A DNA stretch of 64,000 bases from Microbulbifer sp. YPW1 (lineage in GTDB: Bacteria > Pseudomonadota > Gammaproteobacteria > Pseudomonadales > Cellvibrionaceae), in the NCBI RefSeq assembly GCF_013367775.1, contig NZ_CP055157.1, positions 372,001 through 436,000 of the forward strand, in the 5' to 3' direction. Both the position numbers and the translations under genes were made by a program. Under the pieces are notes generated by a model. It had not been told where the DNA came from, did not search any database, and worked only from the letters and a program-made list of their open reading frames with translations. Every line of letters starts with the position of its first letter. Position 1 is the first letter of the stretch. Of the stretch, positions 44,757-53,767 are shown in pieces.

Positions 44757-45948
44757 TGTTCTGGTAGTCGGCGCGGGTATCCAGGGCGCGGGGGTGGCGG
44801 AAGCCCTCACCGCGGCCGGCCATCGCGTCGCCATACTGGAACAGGAATCCGTGGCGTATGGCACGTCCTCTCGCTCCTCCAAGTTGATCCACGGCGGGCT
44901 GCGCTACCTGGAGAGCGGGCAATTCTCACTGGTTTACGAGTGCCTGAAGGAGCGCCGCTGGTTGCTGGCCAACAAGCCAGACCTGGTGCATATGGTGCCC
45001 TTCCTGATTCCGGTCTACCGGCACAGCCGGCGCCCCACCTGGAAGGTCCGCCTGGGCCTCAGTATTTATGCGCTGCTGGCAGGACTATTTTCCTCACAGG
45101 CACGCTTCCGCTCCGTGAGCCTGCAGGATTACGAGGCCCTCTGCGGGCTGAACAATGACGACCTGCTGGCGGTTTATCGCTATTACGACGCCCAGACCGA
45201 CGATGCGGCGCTCACCCGCGAGGTTATCCAGGCCGCGGTGCGCGGCGGCGCCGAGTTGATCTGTCCCGGTAGCCTCGTAGGCGCCGAGGTGACCGACAAG
45301 TTCGTGCGCGTGGATTACTTTCACAAGGGCCAGCTCAATACCCTGCACTGCCGCGCGCTGGTGAACTGTACCGGCCCGTGGATTGAAGAAACCAACAGCA
45401 AGTGCGCCCCCAGTGCCAAGCTACCACCGCTGGAACTGGTGGCCGGCACCCATATTCAGGTACCGCTGAAGCTGGCCAACAAGATTTTTTACGTGGAAGC
45501 GGAAGATGGGCGCGCGGTCTTTGTGATGCCGTGGCAGGGCGAAACCCTGGTCGGCACCACCGAGCGCCCGTATCACGGCGACCCTTCGGAAGTGGCGCCG
45601 ACACTGGAGGAAAAGGCCTACCTGCTGCGCACCCTGAAACAGTATTTCCCGGAGACCCGGCCGCTGCAGCTCAACGAGCTGAGCGACAGCTTTGCCGGCC
45701 TGCGGGTACTGCCCCTCGCCAGCAGTAATCCCTTCTCCCGCAGCCGCGAGACCATGATCTGTACCGACAACGACAAGCACCCGCGCATTGTCGCCGTTGC
45801 CGGGGGCAAGCTCACCAGCTACCGGGCAACCGCCCGCAGCGTGGTGAAAAAACTGCGCCCCATGCTGGCGGCAGAACAGGACTGGGCGACTTCGGCGACT
45901 CCCCGGAAGAGCGACACCCCTGTGGATGCCAAAGAACGCAATCTCTGA
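44740..45948 (+). CDS. FAD-dependent glycerol-3-phosphate dehydrogenase-like oxidoreductase, short form
   Basis: A 402-aa flavoprotein of the DAO/GlpD family. The FAD dinucleotide motif DVLVVGAGIQGAGVAEALTAAG is at residues 5-26. SRSSKLIHGGLRYLESGQFSLVYE is the GlpD signature. Conserved later segments are YYDAQTDDAALTRE, LVNCTGPWIE, VGTTERPYHGDP and VAGGKLTSYRATA. It lacks the C-terminal helical domain of about 110 residues found in full-length GlpD (about 500 aa), ending soon after GKLTSYR. It presumably oxidises G3P or a related alcohol phosphate at the membrane. The preceding overlapping GDPD-like gene suggests a joint role in glycerophosphodiester turnover, but the substrate is uncertain. 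Confidence 0.82.
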   Translation: MSTEYDVLVVGAGIQGAGVAEALTAAGHRVAILEQESVAYGTSSRSSKLIHGGLRYLESGQFSLVYECLKERRWLLANKPDLVHMVPFLIPVYRHSRRPTWKVRLGLSIYALLAGLFSSQARFRSVSLQDYEALCGLNNDDLLAVYRYYDAQTDDAALTREVIQAAVRGGAELICPGSLVGAEVTDKFVRVDYFHKGQLNTLHCRALVNCTGPWIEETNSKCAPSAKLPPLELVAGTHIQVPLKLANKIFYVEAEDGRAVFVMPWQGETLVGTTERPYHGDPSEVAPTLEEKAYLLRTLKQYFPETRPLQLNELSDSFAGLRVLPLASSNPFSRSRETMICTDNDKHPRIVAVAGGKLTSYRATARSVVKKLRPMLAAEQDWATSATPRKSDTPVDAKERNL

Positions 45949-46031
45949 GACTCAATCTGACAGCGGCAAGCCACAGCCACGCGGCGTTCTCTTGTTATAC
46001 TGCGCGCTGATTTACCGTCTGATCGCTGTTT

Positions 46032-47075
46032 ATGCCCCACTCTGCCCAAAACCCCACACCCGATAATCCGGCGCACTACCGCCCCGCCACTTCCGGCACC
46101 GCGACGGCCGTCTCCCATCGCTTTTGCACCGCCCCCCTGATGGACTGGAGTGACCGTCACTGCCGTTATTTCTGGCGGCAGTTCAGCAAGCACGCACTGC
46201 TGTATACGGAAATGGTTACTACCGGCGCCATCCTGTTTGGCGACAAGGAGAGCCACCTGGACTTCAATGTGGAAGAGCAACCAGTGGCTCTGCAGTTGGG
46301 CGGCAGTGATCCAGAGGATCTGGCACGCTGTGCGGAAATTGCCGAGCAGTGGGGTTATAGCGAGATCAACCTGAATTGCGGCTGCCCCAGTGACCGGGTG
46401 AAAAAGGGCCGCTTCGGCGCCTGCCTGATGGCCGAGCCGGACCTGGTAGCAGAGTGCCTGGGCGCGATGAAAAGTGCAGTTTCGATACCGGTGACGGTGA
46501 AACACCGCATCGGTATCGACGATATGGAAGACTACCCAGGCCTCACAAGGTTTGTGGAAGCCCAAGCCGAGGCCGGCATCACCACGTTTATCGTGCACGC
46601 GCGCAAGGCCTGGCTGAATGGCCTGAGCCCGAAAGAGAATCGCGAAGTACCGCCCCTCAAATACGACATGGTGTACCAGTTGAAGCGGGACTTCCCGCAA
46701 TTGGAAATTGTCCTTAACGGGGGGATCAACACCATCGAGGACTGTCGCGAGCATCTACAGCAACTGGATGGTGTTATGCTCGGGCGAGCGGCCTACCAGA
46801 CGCCAGGCATACTGGCGGAGGTGGATGCAGCGCTGTTTGGCGGCGAGCCCGGGCCGACGCCGGCGGCGGTCATCGGCAAGATGCTGCCGTATATAGAAAA
46901 GGAACTCGCGCGCGGACAGCGCCTCAATCACATTACCCGGCATATGATGGGACTGTTTCAGGGCGTGCCCGGTGCGCGGCGTTTCCGCCGCCACCTGAGT
47001 GAGCACGCACACACCGCAGGCGCCGGGCCGGAAGTGCTCGAACAGGCACTGGCACTGGTGACAGATGCCGCCTGA
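46032..47075 (+). CDS. dusA: tRNA-dihydrouridine synthase DusA
   Basis: A 347-aa FMN enzyme that reduces U20/U20a in tRNA D loops. Family motifs: [65 protein letters not shown] with the catalytic Cys, [34 protein letters not shown] (DusA-specific), VLNGGI and [11 protein letters not shown]. An N-terminal tail of about 27 residues before the barrel is longer than in E. coli, so a later start is possible. It stands alone. Confidence 0.96.
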   Translation: MPHSAQNPTPDNPAHYRPATSGTATAVSHRFCTAPLMDWSDRHCRYFWRQFSKHALLYTEMVTTGAILFGDKESHLDFNVEEQPVALQLGGSDPEDLARCAEIAEQWGYSEINLNCGCPSDRVKKGRFGACLMAEPDLVAECLGAMKSAVSIPVTVKHRIGIDDMEDYPGLTRFVEAQAEAGITTFIVHARKAWLNGLSPKENREVPPLKYDMVYQLKRDFPQLEIVLNGGINTIEDCREHLQQLDGVMLGRAAYQTPGILAEVDAALFGGEPGPTPAAVIGKMLPYIEKELARGQRLNHITRHMMGLFQGVPGARRFRRHLSEHAHTAGAGPEVLEQALALVTDAA

Positions 47076-47124
47076 CAGCGCGACGGATTGGACTGAATGT
47101 TAGAAAGTTAAGGAAGCAGGGAAA

Positions 47125-48069
47125 ATGAATAAACTCGAACAACTCAAACAGCGCAGCCTGGTGGTTGCCGACACCGGCGATATTGAAGCCATCCGCCGCT
47201 ATCACCCGGAAGACGCCACCACCAACCCTTCCCTGCTGTACAAGGCGGCGCAGCTTCCCCAGTACGAACAGCACCTGAAAGATGCCATCGCATGGGCCGA
47301 GCAGAAAGGCGGTGATGTGGTTGCGCTGGCGTCGATGAAGCTTGCAGTCGCCATTGGCCACGAGATTCTGCAGATTGTACCCGGCGTGGTTTCCACCGAG
47401 GTGGACGCACGCTTGTCTTTCGACACCGCGGCAAGTATTGAATACGCACGCCAGCTGATCGCCATGTACGAGCAGGCGGGCGTGGCCCGCGACCGCGTGT
47501 TGATCAAGCTCGCGTCTACCTGGGAAGGCATCAGCGCCGCCTCGGTCCTCGAGCGCGAGGGTATCCACTGCAACCTGACCCTGCTGTTCAGCCAGTGCCA
47601 GGCGGTGGCCTGTGCCGAGGCCGGTGTTACCCTGATCTCACCGTTCGTGGGTCGTATCCTCGACTGGTACAAGGCCAGTACCGGGCGCGACGACTACACT
47701 GCCAGTGATGATCCCGGGGTGCTCTCGGTCACCAGCATTTACGAATACTACAAATCCCGCGAATACCCCACCATCGTGATGGGCGCCAGTTTCCGCAATA
47801 CCGGGGAAATCGAGGCGCTGGCGGGTTGTGACAAGCTCACCATCAGCCCGCAATTGTTGCAGGAACTCCAGGAAGACGAGGGTGACCTCGCCAGCGGTCT
47901 GAAAAGCGAGTTTTCCAGTCAGCCGCGCCCCAGCGAGCCGCTGCGGGAAGCCCAGTTCCGCTACCAGCTGAACGACGATGCCATGGCCACGGAAAAACTG
48001 GCAGAGGGTATCCGTAATTTTGTTGCCGATCAGCTGAAGCTCGAGGAGCTGCTGCAGAAGGCGCGCTAA
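47125..48069 (+). CDS. tal: Transaldolase
   Basis: A 314-aa pentose phosphate pathway enzyme of the TalB class. Motifs: [16 protein letters not shown] [26 protein letters not shown] split at the N terminus, [28 protein letters not shown] with the Schiff-base Lys at about residue 132, [12 protein letters not shown] and [13 protein letters not shown]. The length is canonical. It is preceded by a good purine stretch (AAGGAAGCAGGG) 9-20 bases before the ATG. Confidence 0.97.
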   Translation: MNKLEQLKQRSLVVADTGDIEAIRRYHPEDATTNPSLLYKAAQLPQYEQHLKDAIAWAEQKGGDVVALASMKLAVAIGHEILQIVPGVVSTEVDARLSFDTAASIEYARQLIAMYEQAGVARDRVLIKLASTWEGISAASVLEREGIHCNLTLLFSQCQAVACAEAGVTLISPFVGRILDWYKASTGRDDYTASDDPGVLSVTSIYEYYKSREYPTIVMGASFRNTGEIEALAGCDKLTISPQLLQELQEDEGDLASGLKSEFSSQPRPSEPLREAQFRYQLNDDAMATEKLAEGIRNFVADQLKLEELLQKAR

Positions 48070-48141
48070 CCGCGCGCCCTGCACTCTCACCCGAACACGA
48101 GACGCCTGCGAAAACTTCCACGAAAAGAGGAAACCCCGACC

Positions 48142-48600
48142 ATGCTGCAGCAGATTCGCAAATTGTTCGATCAGATCGGGCGCGGGGACAGCGTGGAAGT
48201 GCGCGAAGAAAAAGACGTGCGCATGATCAGCGCGGCGCTTATGGCAGAAATCGCCACTGCGGACCAGAAGGTGGATGAGCGCGAGCGCGACGCCCTGGTC
48301 CGGCTGCTGCGGGAACACTACAAGCTGGACGATGAAACCGCACAGGATCTGGTAACCCGGGCGCTGGCCAACCGCCACGAGGCAACTTCACTGTACGAGT
48401 TTACCCAGACGGTAAACGAGAACTTTACCGAGCGGGACAAATACCTGCTGGTGAAGCAGATGTGGGAGGTGGCATTTGCGGATGGGGAAATCGATGCCTT
48501 TGAGGAGCACCTGATCCGGCGGGTTGCGGAGCTGATCTATCTGCCTCACGGGCTTTTTACCCGGGCGCGCGCCGAGGCGCGCGACGACAACGCAGGCTGA
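48142..48600 (+). CDS. TerB-family protein
   Basis: A 152-aa helical protein of the TerB/DjlA-N superfamily: MISAALMAEIATADQKVDERERDALVRLL and, in the second half, MWEVAFADGEIDAFEEHLIRRVAELI. The conserved 'A-D-x-x-x-(D/E)-x-E' acidic motifs (ATADQKVDERE, AFADGEIDAFEE) occur in both halves and bind divalent metal in relatives. A cytoplasmic stress-related role is inferred from the family. It lies 72 bases after tal on the same strand and ends 13 bases from the convergent STAS gene. Confidence 0.82.
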   Translation: MLQQIRKLFDQIGRGDSVEVREEKDVRMISAALMAEIATADQKVDERERDALVRLLREHYKLDDETAQDLVTRALANRHEATSLYEFTQTVNENFTERDKYLLVKQMWEVAFADGEIDAFEEHLIRRVAELIYLPHGLFTRARAEARDDNAG

Positions 48601-48613
48601 TCGGTAACGCTTG

Positions 48614-49138
48614 TTAGTGATTGGCCACTGACTTGTGGCCCTGAGCCGCCTGTTCAGTTTCCAGCGCGTGCACCAGATCGCGGAAGGTCTCCGCGTTCTT
48701 TTCATTCATGCTCATCAATACGCGGTGCGCTTCCAGTACCATTTCCCGTGCGGTGTGTTCATCCGGCGCGTTGCAATTGAGAGGCTGGGGTTCCGCGTGA
48801 TAGGCGTCATTGTCGGCGTCGCTGGAAATATCCATCAACTCCTCAAATCCCATGGAGTCCAGCAGGTGGAGCAAACCGCGATCTTCACACAACACCAGTG
48901 GCTTACCTCCGTGGCGCTCGGCACAGCGAAAGGCAATCTTGGCCATCAGCCCCAGGGTGGTGCTGTCGACCCCTTGCGTTTCATGCATATCGAACACCAC
49001 GCCGCGAAATTCGCCGTGGGAAAACATCTCGTCGATAAAGTTATCGAATGACGTACATAGATTGAGGCGTACATCGCCCACCAGTTTCACGACATAAATG
49101 CCCTGGTGGTCGCCAACCATAATCTGCCCGGACTGCAT
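48614..49138 (-). CDS. STAS-domain anti-sigma factor antagonist
   Basis: About 174 aa. Residues of about 1-110 form a STAS domain (GIYVVKLVGDVRLNL, GVVFDMHETQGVDSTTLGLM with the phosphorylatable Ser/Thr at the usual DS(T) position, LLDSMGFEELMDI). The remaining acidic C-terminal tail is a helix (TAREMVLEAHRVLMSMNEKN). The start at 49138 has AGAGG upstream; a longer frame open to 49240 looks non-coding. With the PP2C-response-regulator gene 374 bases upstream on the same strand, it forms a partner-switch pair as in Pseudomonas HsbR/HsbA or Shewanella CrsR/CrsA. Confidence 0.85.
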   Translation of the reverse strand: MQSGQIMVGDHQGIYVVKLVGDVRLNLCTSFDNFIDEMFSHGEFRGVVFDMHETQGVDSTTLGLMAKIAFRCAERHGGKPLVLCEDRGLLHLLDSMGFEELMDISSDADNDAYHAEPQPLNCNAPDEHTAREMVLEAHRVLMSMNEKNAETFRDLVHALETEQAAQGHKSVANH

Positions 49139-49511
49139 AGTAACCTCTAACGCGCCCTGTTCTTGTCCCGAACCAGGGAACGAAATGGATGATTTGCGGC
49201 TTGTGGCCGCGGCACAGTTCCTTGTGCAAGCCTGACTCAATCGGCGCCGGACCAGAGATCCGTATCACGCAAAGAGACCCAGAAGTGGGCGGAGCTTACT
49301 CCTGCCCACCGGTGCTGACAAGACCAGCGTGAACCGGTTAACACTGGTGACCGTAGAGTCCGGTAAATCCCGAATCCGGATACTAACGATCGCGATCGTC
49401 TGCTTGGCCGGTACACATCGCCAGTGTCGGGTACGCTCGGTGAACGGCCCCTGAATGGCGGATCAAGAAATACAGGCTAAAAAGACAGCAAGAATCGGGC
49501 CTTATTGGCAC
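49139..49511. other. Gap between PP2C phosphatase and STAS genes
   Basis: 373 bases without a supported gene. It includes the perfect 14-base palindrome ACGATCGCGATCGT (49386-49399), which overlaps no obvious promoter. The gap is large enough to hold a separate promoter for the STAS gene. No terminator with a T run was seen. Confidence 0.35.
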
Positions 49512-50762
49512 CTATTGCTCATCCTGCCTCAGGGTGAGAATGGTAATGTCGTCGGGGAAGGATTCAGCGGTATCCACTTTCAGTGCCGCGCAGAGGGTAT
49601 CCAGATCGCCGCGGCTGTGGTCGATCTTCTGCAACAGGGCCTCTTCCTTTTGCAGCAGGTTTCCGGGGAGCAATTCCAGCACCCCGTCGGAGCACGCCAC
49701 CAGCCGCCAGCTGGTGGGCAGGCTGCAGTGGCGCACTTCCCAGTCGCCCTGCTGAAACAGGCCCAATGGACGCCCTTTGCCCGCGAGCCAATGGGCCCCC
49801 TCGCGGGTCACCAGCGCCGGCACGGGTACCTGGCCAGCCACGGCGTAGTGCAACTGACGTGCGCGGCTGTCCACCACCCCCACAAACATACTGGCGTGCT
49901 TGTCGAGCCGGGTGGCCATCAGCTCACTGTTGATCATTTCCAGGATCTCGATGATGTCCTGATCAATGGTATTCAGCTGGCTGAACAGCGGCCGCTCCCG
50001 CAACAGGTGCATGATGCTGTGTTTGATCAACGCAGTGACCAGTGCCGAAGAAACCCCATGACCGGAGACATCCACCAGGTAGAACGCGACGAAGCGCTCT
50101 CCAAACAGACCGTAGTCAATAAAGTCGCCGCTCAAGTACAGGGAGGGCAACAGGCGGTAGGCGGCCTTGATCCCTGCCGGATATTCGTAGGGTGTGCGCG
50201 GCAACAGGTGCTGCTGCAACTGGCGGCCGGCCTGATGGTCACGCTGGAGCAGCTCGATATGATCGTGCAGCTCGCGATTGCGCTGCTCCAGTTGTTCTCG
50301 ATACTCGCGATTCTCTGCCGCCAGATCCCGCGCTTCGATCACCCGTTTTACGGCGTGATCGATCACGCTCTCATCGGCGATGGGGGTAAGTAGGTAATCA
50401 CTGGCGCCAAGTCGCAGCGCCTGTACCACATCGTCGACATCACTGTTGGCGGCCAGCACCACCACTGGGGTATCCGGTGAGAGATGCTTCACCTTGCGCA
50501 ACACTTCCAGCCCCCCCATATCCGGCAGGTGCAGATCGGTCACCACAAGGCCGTGCTTGTCGGGAGAGAAGCGGCCGATGGCCTCGACGCCGTTTTCTAC
50601 CAAAGTAACGGTGAATCCGAGTCGCACGAGAGCATTGTGCACTTGTTGACGGGAAGGCTCATCCGCATCGATCAGCAGTAAACCATGCCGCTCGCCGCGC
50701 GTGGCACTCACTTGCTCGGAGGTTTTCTGAATAGGGGAGGAAACGTGTGTGGGGCTAGTCAT
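49512..50762 (-). CDS. Response regulator with PP2C (SpoIIE-type) phosphatase domain
   Basis: A 416-aa protein. Receiver domain at about residues 27-140: LLLIDADEPS (acidic pocket), GLVVTDLHLPDMGG with the phospho-acceptor Asp, VVVLAAN and the switch region YLLTPI (Lys replaced by Thr-Pro context). A coiled-coil linker (EYREQLEQRNRELHDHIELLQ) is followed by a PP2C-like domain (residues about 190-412: GDFIDYG, FYLVDVSGHGVSSALVT, VACSDGVLEL, DDITILTLR). It probably dephosphorylates the STAS protein downstream and so controls an anti-sigma or diguanylate-cyclase partner. Note that in the receiver the usual K-P-F/I motif reads TP, which may alter activation. Confidence 0.88.
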   Translation of the reverse strand: MTSPTHVSSPIQKTSEQVSATRGERHGLLLIDADEPSRQQVHNALVRLGFTVTLVENGVEAIGRFSPDKHGLVVTDLHLPDMGGLEVLRKVKHLSPDTPVVVLAANSDVDDVVQALRLGASDYLLTPIADESVIDHAVKRVIEARDLAAENREYREQLEQRNRELHDHIELLQRDHQAGRQLQQHLLPRTPYEYPAGIKAAYRLLPSLYLSGDFIDYGLFGERFVAFYLVDVSGHGVSSALVTALIKHSIMHLLRERPLFSQLNTIDQDIIEILEMINSELMATRLDKHASMFVGVVDSRARQLHYAVAGQVPVPALVTREGAHWLAGKGRPLGLFQQGDWEVRHCSLPTSWRLVACSDGVLELLPGNLLQKEEALLQKIDHSRGDLDTLCAALKVDTAESFPDDITILTLRQDEQ

Positions 50763-50769
50763 TAGCGAG

Positions 50770-50809
50770 CCCCGTACGCGGGGAGAGTATCGGCACCCGC
50801 AGAGGCGGG
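50770..50809 (-). other. Two hairpins between mlaA and the PP2C gene
   Basis: CCCCG-TACG-CGGGG type arms (50770-50783) and CCCGC-AGAG-GCGGG (50796-50809) lie in the 69-base gap after mlaA. Neither has a T run on the minus strand; they may attenuate read-through into the phosphatase gene. Confidence 0.4.
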
Positions 50810-50831
50810 CGCCGCTTTGAGAAAACGGGCG

Positions 50832-51842
50832 TCAGAAGTCGTAGTCATCCAGGTCGCCGCCAAAGTCATCTTCCTGTTCACCATCGTTGATCAGGAACTC
50901 GCGCCGCTGCAGGTACGCATCGCGCATCAGTACGTAGCGATCCCCCTGCAGCAGTGACTCGGCCTGCAGCAGGCTGGCGCGAAACTGCACCAGGTCCACG
51001 ACCTTCAGCGAGTACTCTACTGTGGTGTCGTCTACATAGGTGAGAGGGTTGGTATACCACTCAACCACCACGCCGGGCACGTCCCGTACCGTAGAGGGAC
51101 CAATGAAGGGCATTACCACATAGGGCCCTGAGGGAGCCCCCCATGCGGCCAGCGTCTGACCAAAGTCCTCGCCATCACTGGGTTCCAGTCCCATATGCTG
51201 CGCCACATCGAACAAACCCACAAGTCCCACGGTACTGTTTACCAGGAAGCGACCGGTATCATTGCCCGCCTGGCCCCACTTCCATTGCAGCACATCGTTC
51301 AGGATGTTGTTGATCTCGCGCAGATTGGAAAAGAAGTTGGAAACCCCAGTTTGCATGAAAATCGGGGTAATCTGGCGATAGCTGACCGCCGCAGGTTTCA
51401 GGAACCAGCGATCTGCCGTGTCGTTAAAGCGGAACATGGCGCGGTTGAAGCCTTCCCAGGGGTCGCGATCTTCGGGCTCTTCAGCGCTGGAGAACTCATC
51501 GGCGGGATCAAACCCGTATTCGTCTTCGAGCGCGGAACCAAAGCCGTCTTCAGAACCTGAGCCGTCGCCAGAAGCAAAGTCATCTTCGGCGCCAAAATCA
51601 TCGGAACCCGCGGTATCGCCAGCACCCTCAGCAGAGGCCGGAGCAGTATCACCGGTGGTTTCGTTGGTATCAGGCGATGTGGTGGTGGCTGCGGGCGCCT
51701 CGTTGGGCACCTCCGCAAATGGATCCGACGCGTCCTGAGCCATTGCCAGTGGCGCCGACAGAGTGGCGGCCAGTACCCAGGCAGTTACGTGTGTGCGCTC
51801 AAGCAATTCCCTGCTCCTCGCAAAAAAATTTCGTTTGTTCAA
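50832..51842 (-). CDS. mlaA: MlaA/VacJ-family outer-membrane lipid asymmetry protein
   Basis: A 336-aa protein. The conserved MlaA core runs from about residue 125: DRDPWEGFNRAMFRFNDTADRWFLKPAAVSYRQ, NFFSNLREINNILNDVLQWK, RFLVNSTVGLVGLFDVA, GEDFGQTLAAWGAPSGPYVVMPFIGPSTVRD. MlaA sits in the outer membrane and removes misplaced phospholipids via MlaC. Two departures from the classic lipoprotein: the signal peptide ends AMA-QDAS without a lipobox (no Cys at all is visible), and an acidic, low-complexity linker of about 85 residues (Ala/Asp/Gly/Ser/Glu) precedes the core. The C terminus is also acidic (GGDLDDYDF). It follows hvfC with a 106-base gap. Confidence 0.9.
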   Translation of the reverse strand: MNKRNFFARSRELLERTHVTAWVLAATLSAPLAMAQDASDPFAEVPNEAPAATTTSPDTNETTGDTAPASAEGAGDTAGSDDFGAEDDFASGDGSGSEDGFGSALEDEYGFDPADEFSSAEEPEDRDPWEGFNRAMFRFNDTADRWFLKPAAVSYRQITPIFMQTGVSNFFSNLREINNILNDVLQWKWGQAGNDTGRFLVNSTVGLVGLFDVAQHMGLEPSDGEDFGQTLAAWGAPSGPYVVMPFIGPSTVRDVPGVVVEWYTNPLTYVDDTTVEYSLKVVDLVQFRASLLQAESLLQGDRYVLMRDAYLQRREFLINDGEQEDDFGGDLDDYDF

Positions 51843-51948
51843 ACCAGAATCTGTTTATTTCAGTGGGGGCAATATTAACACTGGCCGCTTAGCCAGCATA
51901 GCAGCTGGCAGTTTTCGCCAAGTGGGTTGGCCGCATTAACGCCGAACG

Positions 51949-52803
51949 TTATAACGGCCTGAACCCTGCGAGAATGTCCAGGCCGAGGAGTTTTTTCAGT
52001 ATATCGGTGCCGAACCCAAGCAACTGATCGGGCTCGGGGTGCTGTAAGTCATCGGCCAGCCGCTGCAACAGCATCCGGCCACTGGCTGTCACCGGATAAT
52101 GTGGGGATACGGCGGATGGATCAGCGACCGGGTTCGCATCCTGAATCAGTGTCAACAAATGCGCGGTGACGGCGTTTGCCTCAAGGAAGGCGACAGTATC
52201 AGCTCGATCGCGATATACCACCAGGAACGTCGGAGTTTGCGGCGGTTCTACCGGCCGATGCGCCGGACCGATGTGATGTACCGGATAGTGATAGCTGAGA
52301 TTCCAGGCAAGCGGCGATACCACGGGCGCCCAGTCCAGGATCTGCTCGTCGCTACAGTTTCGCTCGAGGTTATCGGGGAATACCGTATCGCTGACATCCA
52401 GCGCCAGTTCCACCCACTCGTAATGGGCCAGCTCCAGCATAAACGGCGGATCGAATTCAGCCGCCGCACTGACCGCGCGCTCGTTCTGAAGATAGTGGAG
52501 GAACTCTTCGCTGATCTGCAGAAAATACGGACTCTGTGCCGCGTGTCGCTGGACAAAATCGCGCACCATGGCGTGCCACGGTTCATCGTCGAAGATACTG
52601 CGCAGCACCGGAAAACCGCCGGCGATAAAGGACTCAATATTGTTGTAAATCAGGTCCCGGTAGATACCCGCGCGACGGTCTTCAATATCCGCGGGAGCGG
52701 GGACTTCAGCAGGGGCGCGCAAGTGTGCAGCGAACGCCCTCTGCAGTTCAACAAAGCCAGCTTTGCTGCCAGTTCGGTTATGCGCAGGAGTGTCAGCGCC
52801 CAT
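51949..52803 (-). CDS. hvfC: HvfC-type (DUF2063) RiPP maturation partner
   Basis: A 284-aa protein. The N-terminal region [16 protein letters not shown] and [26 protein letters not shown] is the DUF2063 ('putative DNA-binding') signature; [13 protein letters not shown] and the C-terminal helical part with LLQRLADDL follow. In HvfABC/bufferin systems this protein partners the DUF692 enzyme and binds the precursor leader, so it is better viewed as a RiPP recognition subunit than a DNA-binding protein. It overlaps hvfB by 11 bases. Last gene of the operon; no DoxX-type hvfD follows, since mlaA is next. Confidence 0.9.
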   Translation of the reverse strand: MGADTPAHNRTGSKAGFVELQRAFAAHLRAPAEVPAPADIEDRRAGIYRDLIYNNIESFIAGGFPVLRSIFDDEPWHAMVRDFVQRHAAQSPYFLQISEEFLHYLQNERAVSAAAEFDPPFMLELAHYEWVELALDVSDTVFPDNLERNCSDEQILDWAPVVSPLAWNLSYHYPVHHIGPAHRPVEPPQTPTFLVVYRDRADTVAFLEANAVTAHLLTLIQDANPVADPSAVSPHYPVTASGRMLLQRLADDLQHPEPDQLLGFGTDILKKLLGLDILAGFRPL

Positions 52804-53659
52804 GAACCACCTCCGCAGTTGATTCGGGACGTTCCGTTACAGCCCCTTCCTGATAGCCCCTTATACGCGCGACCTCAGTGCACAGCTCGGGCAACGGGGG
52901 GATATTGAAGTCTCGCTCCAGCAAGGTGGGCACAGGGCCATACACCTCGTAGGCACGCTGCAGCAACTGCCATACCGGGTCAATCACTGGCGCTCCGTGG
53001 GTATCTACCTTGAGATCTTCCGCCTCATCAAAGTGCCCCGCCACATGGGCGTAACGGATACGCTGCGCGGGAAGGCCCAGCAGGAATGCTTCGGCGTCGT
53101 AGCGGTGATTGGTGGCGTTGACGTAGATATTGTTGACGTCCAGCAACAGGTCGCAATCGGCTTCCTGCAGCACCGCATTCAGAAATTCCAGCTCGGACAT
53201 TTCCTGTCCTGGCGCGGCATAGTAGGAGACGTTCTCCATGGCGATACGCTGCTCGAGGATATCCTGTACCCGCCGGATTCGAGCGGCCACATAGTGCACC
53301 GCTTCTTCGGTAAACGGGATCGGCAACAGGTCGTATAGGTGGCCGTGGTCGGAGCAGTAACTGAGATGTTCGCTGTAACAGCGGATGCCGTGCTCGCGGA
53401 TAAACTGCTTGATGGACTTTACCAGTTCCTCATCGAGCGGTGCCGGCGAGCCGATGGACAGCGACAATCCGTGGGTGACGAAAGGAAAGCGCTCGGTGAA
53501 GGATCTCAACCAGCGCCCGTAGCGACCGCCGACACCGATCCAGTTTTCCGGTGCGACTTCGAGGAAATCCACCTGCTCGGGAGTCAGAGATTCCCCCATC
53601 ATGGATCGCCTGAGCCCCAGGCCGGCGCCATGAACGGGGTACTGGCGCGATTCAGTCAT
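52793..53659 (-). CDS. hvfB: HvfB-type (DUF692) iron-dependent RiPP maturase
   Basis: About 288 aa, a TIM-barrel multinuclear iron enzyme of the MbnB/TglH/HvfB family. Features: [38 protein letters not shown], the metal ligands in [18 protein letters not shown] and [26 protein letters not shown], and the final Glu-Arg-Asp in [11 protein letters not shown]. In characterised relatives it converts Cys-containing motifs of the precursor to oxazolone/thioamide copper ligands. The start is taken at 53659 (AGGA eight bases upstream); an earlier ATG at 53707, directly after the hairpin, is open too. The substrate is almost certainly the EGKCG peptide encoded just upstream. Confidence 0.92.
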   Translation of the reverse strand: MTESRQYPVHGAGLGLRRSMMGESLTPEQVDFLEVAPENWIGVGGRYGRWLRSFTERFPFVTHGLSLSIGSPAPLDEELVKSIKQFIREHGIRCYSEHLSYCSDHGHLYDLLPIPFTEEAVHYVAARIRRVQDILEQRIAMENVSYYAAPGQEMSELEFLNAVLQEADCDLLLDVNNIYVNATNHRYDAEAFLLGLPAQRIRYAHVAGHFDEAEDLKVDTHGAPVIDPVWQLLQRAYEVYGPVPTLLERDFNIPPLPELCTEVARIRGYQEGAVTERPESTAEVVHGR

Positions 53660-53713
53660 AGCGAGAATCCTGGGTACTTTTGTTGATGTCGGGGTCTGCA
53701 CATCCATGCAAGA

Positions 53714-53743
53714 TAAAAAGCAGCCCGGCTCCGGGGCCGGGCT
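53714..53743 (-). terminator. Intrinsic-terminator-like attenuator between hvfA and hvfB
   Basis: On the minus strand the 8-bp perfect stem AGCCCGGC/GCCGGGCT (53736-53743 and 53722-53729) with a 6-base loop is followed by TGCTTTTTAT. It lies between the precursor gene and the maturase gene, so it is likely to make precursor mRNA abundant and pass only a fraction of transcripts to hvfBC. Confidence 0.82.
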
Positions 53744-53767
53744 ACTGTCAGGCGATAGGCTGGGCTA

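Noticed and set aside
49386..49399. Perfect palindrome ACGATCGCGATCGT
   Set aside because: Built from GATC/CGATCG words that recur by chance in such DNA. It is not near a promoter and no second copy was seen.
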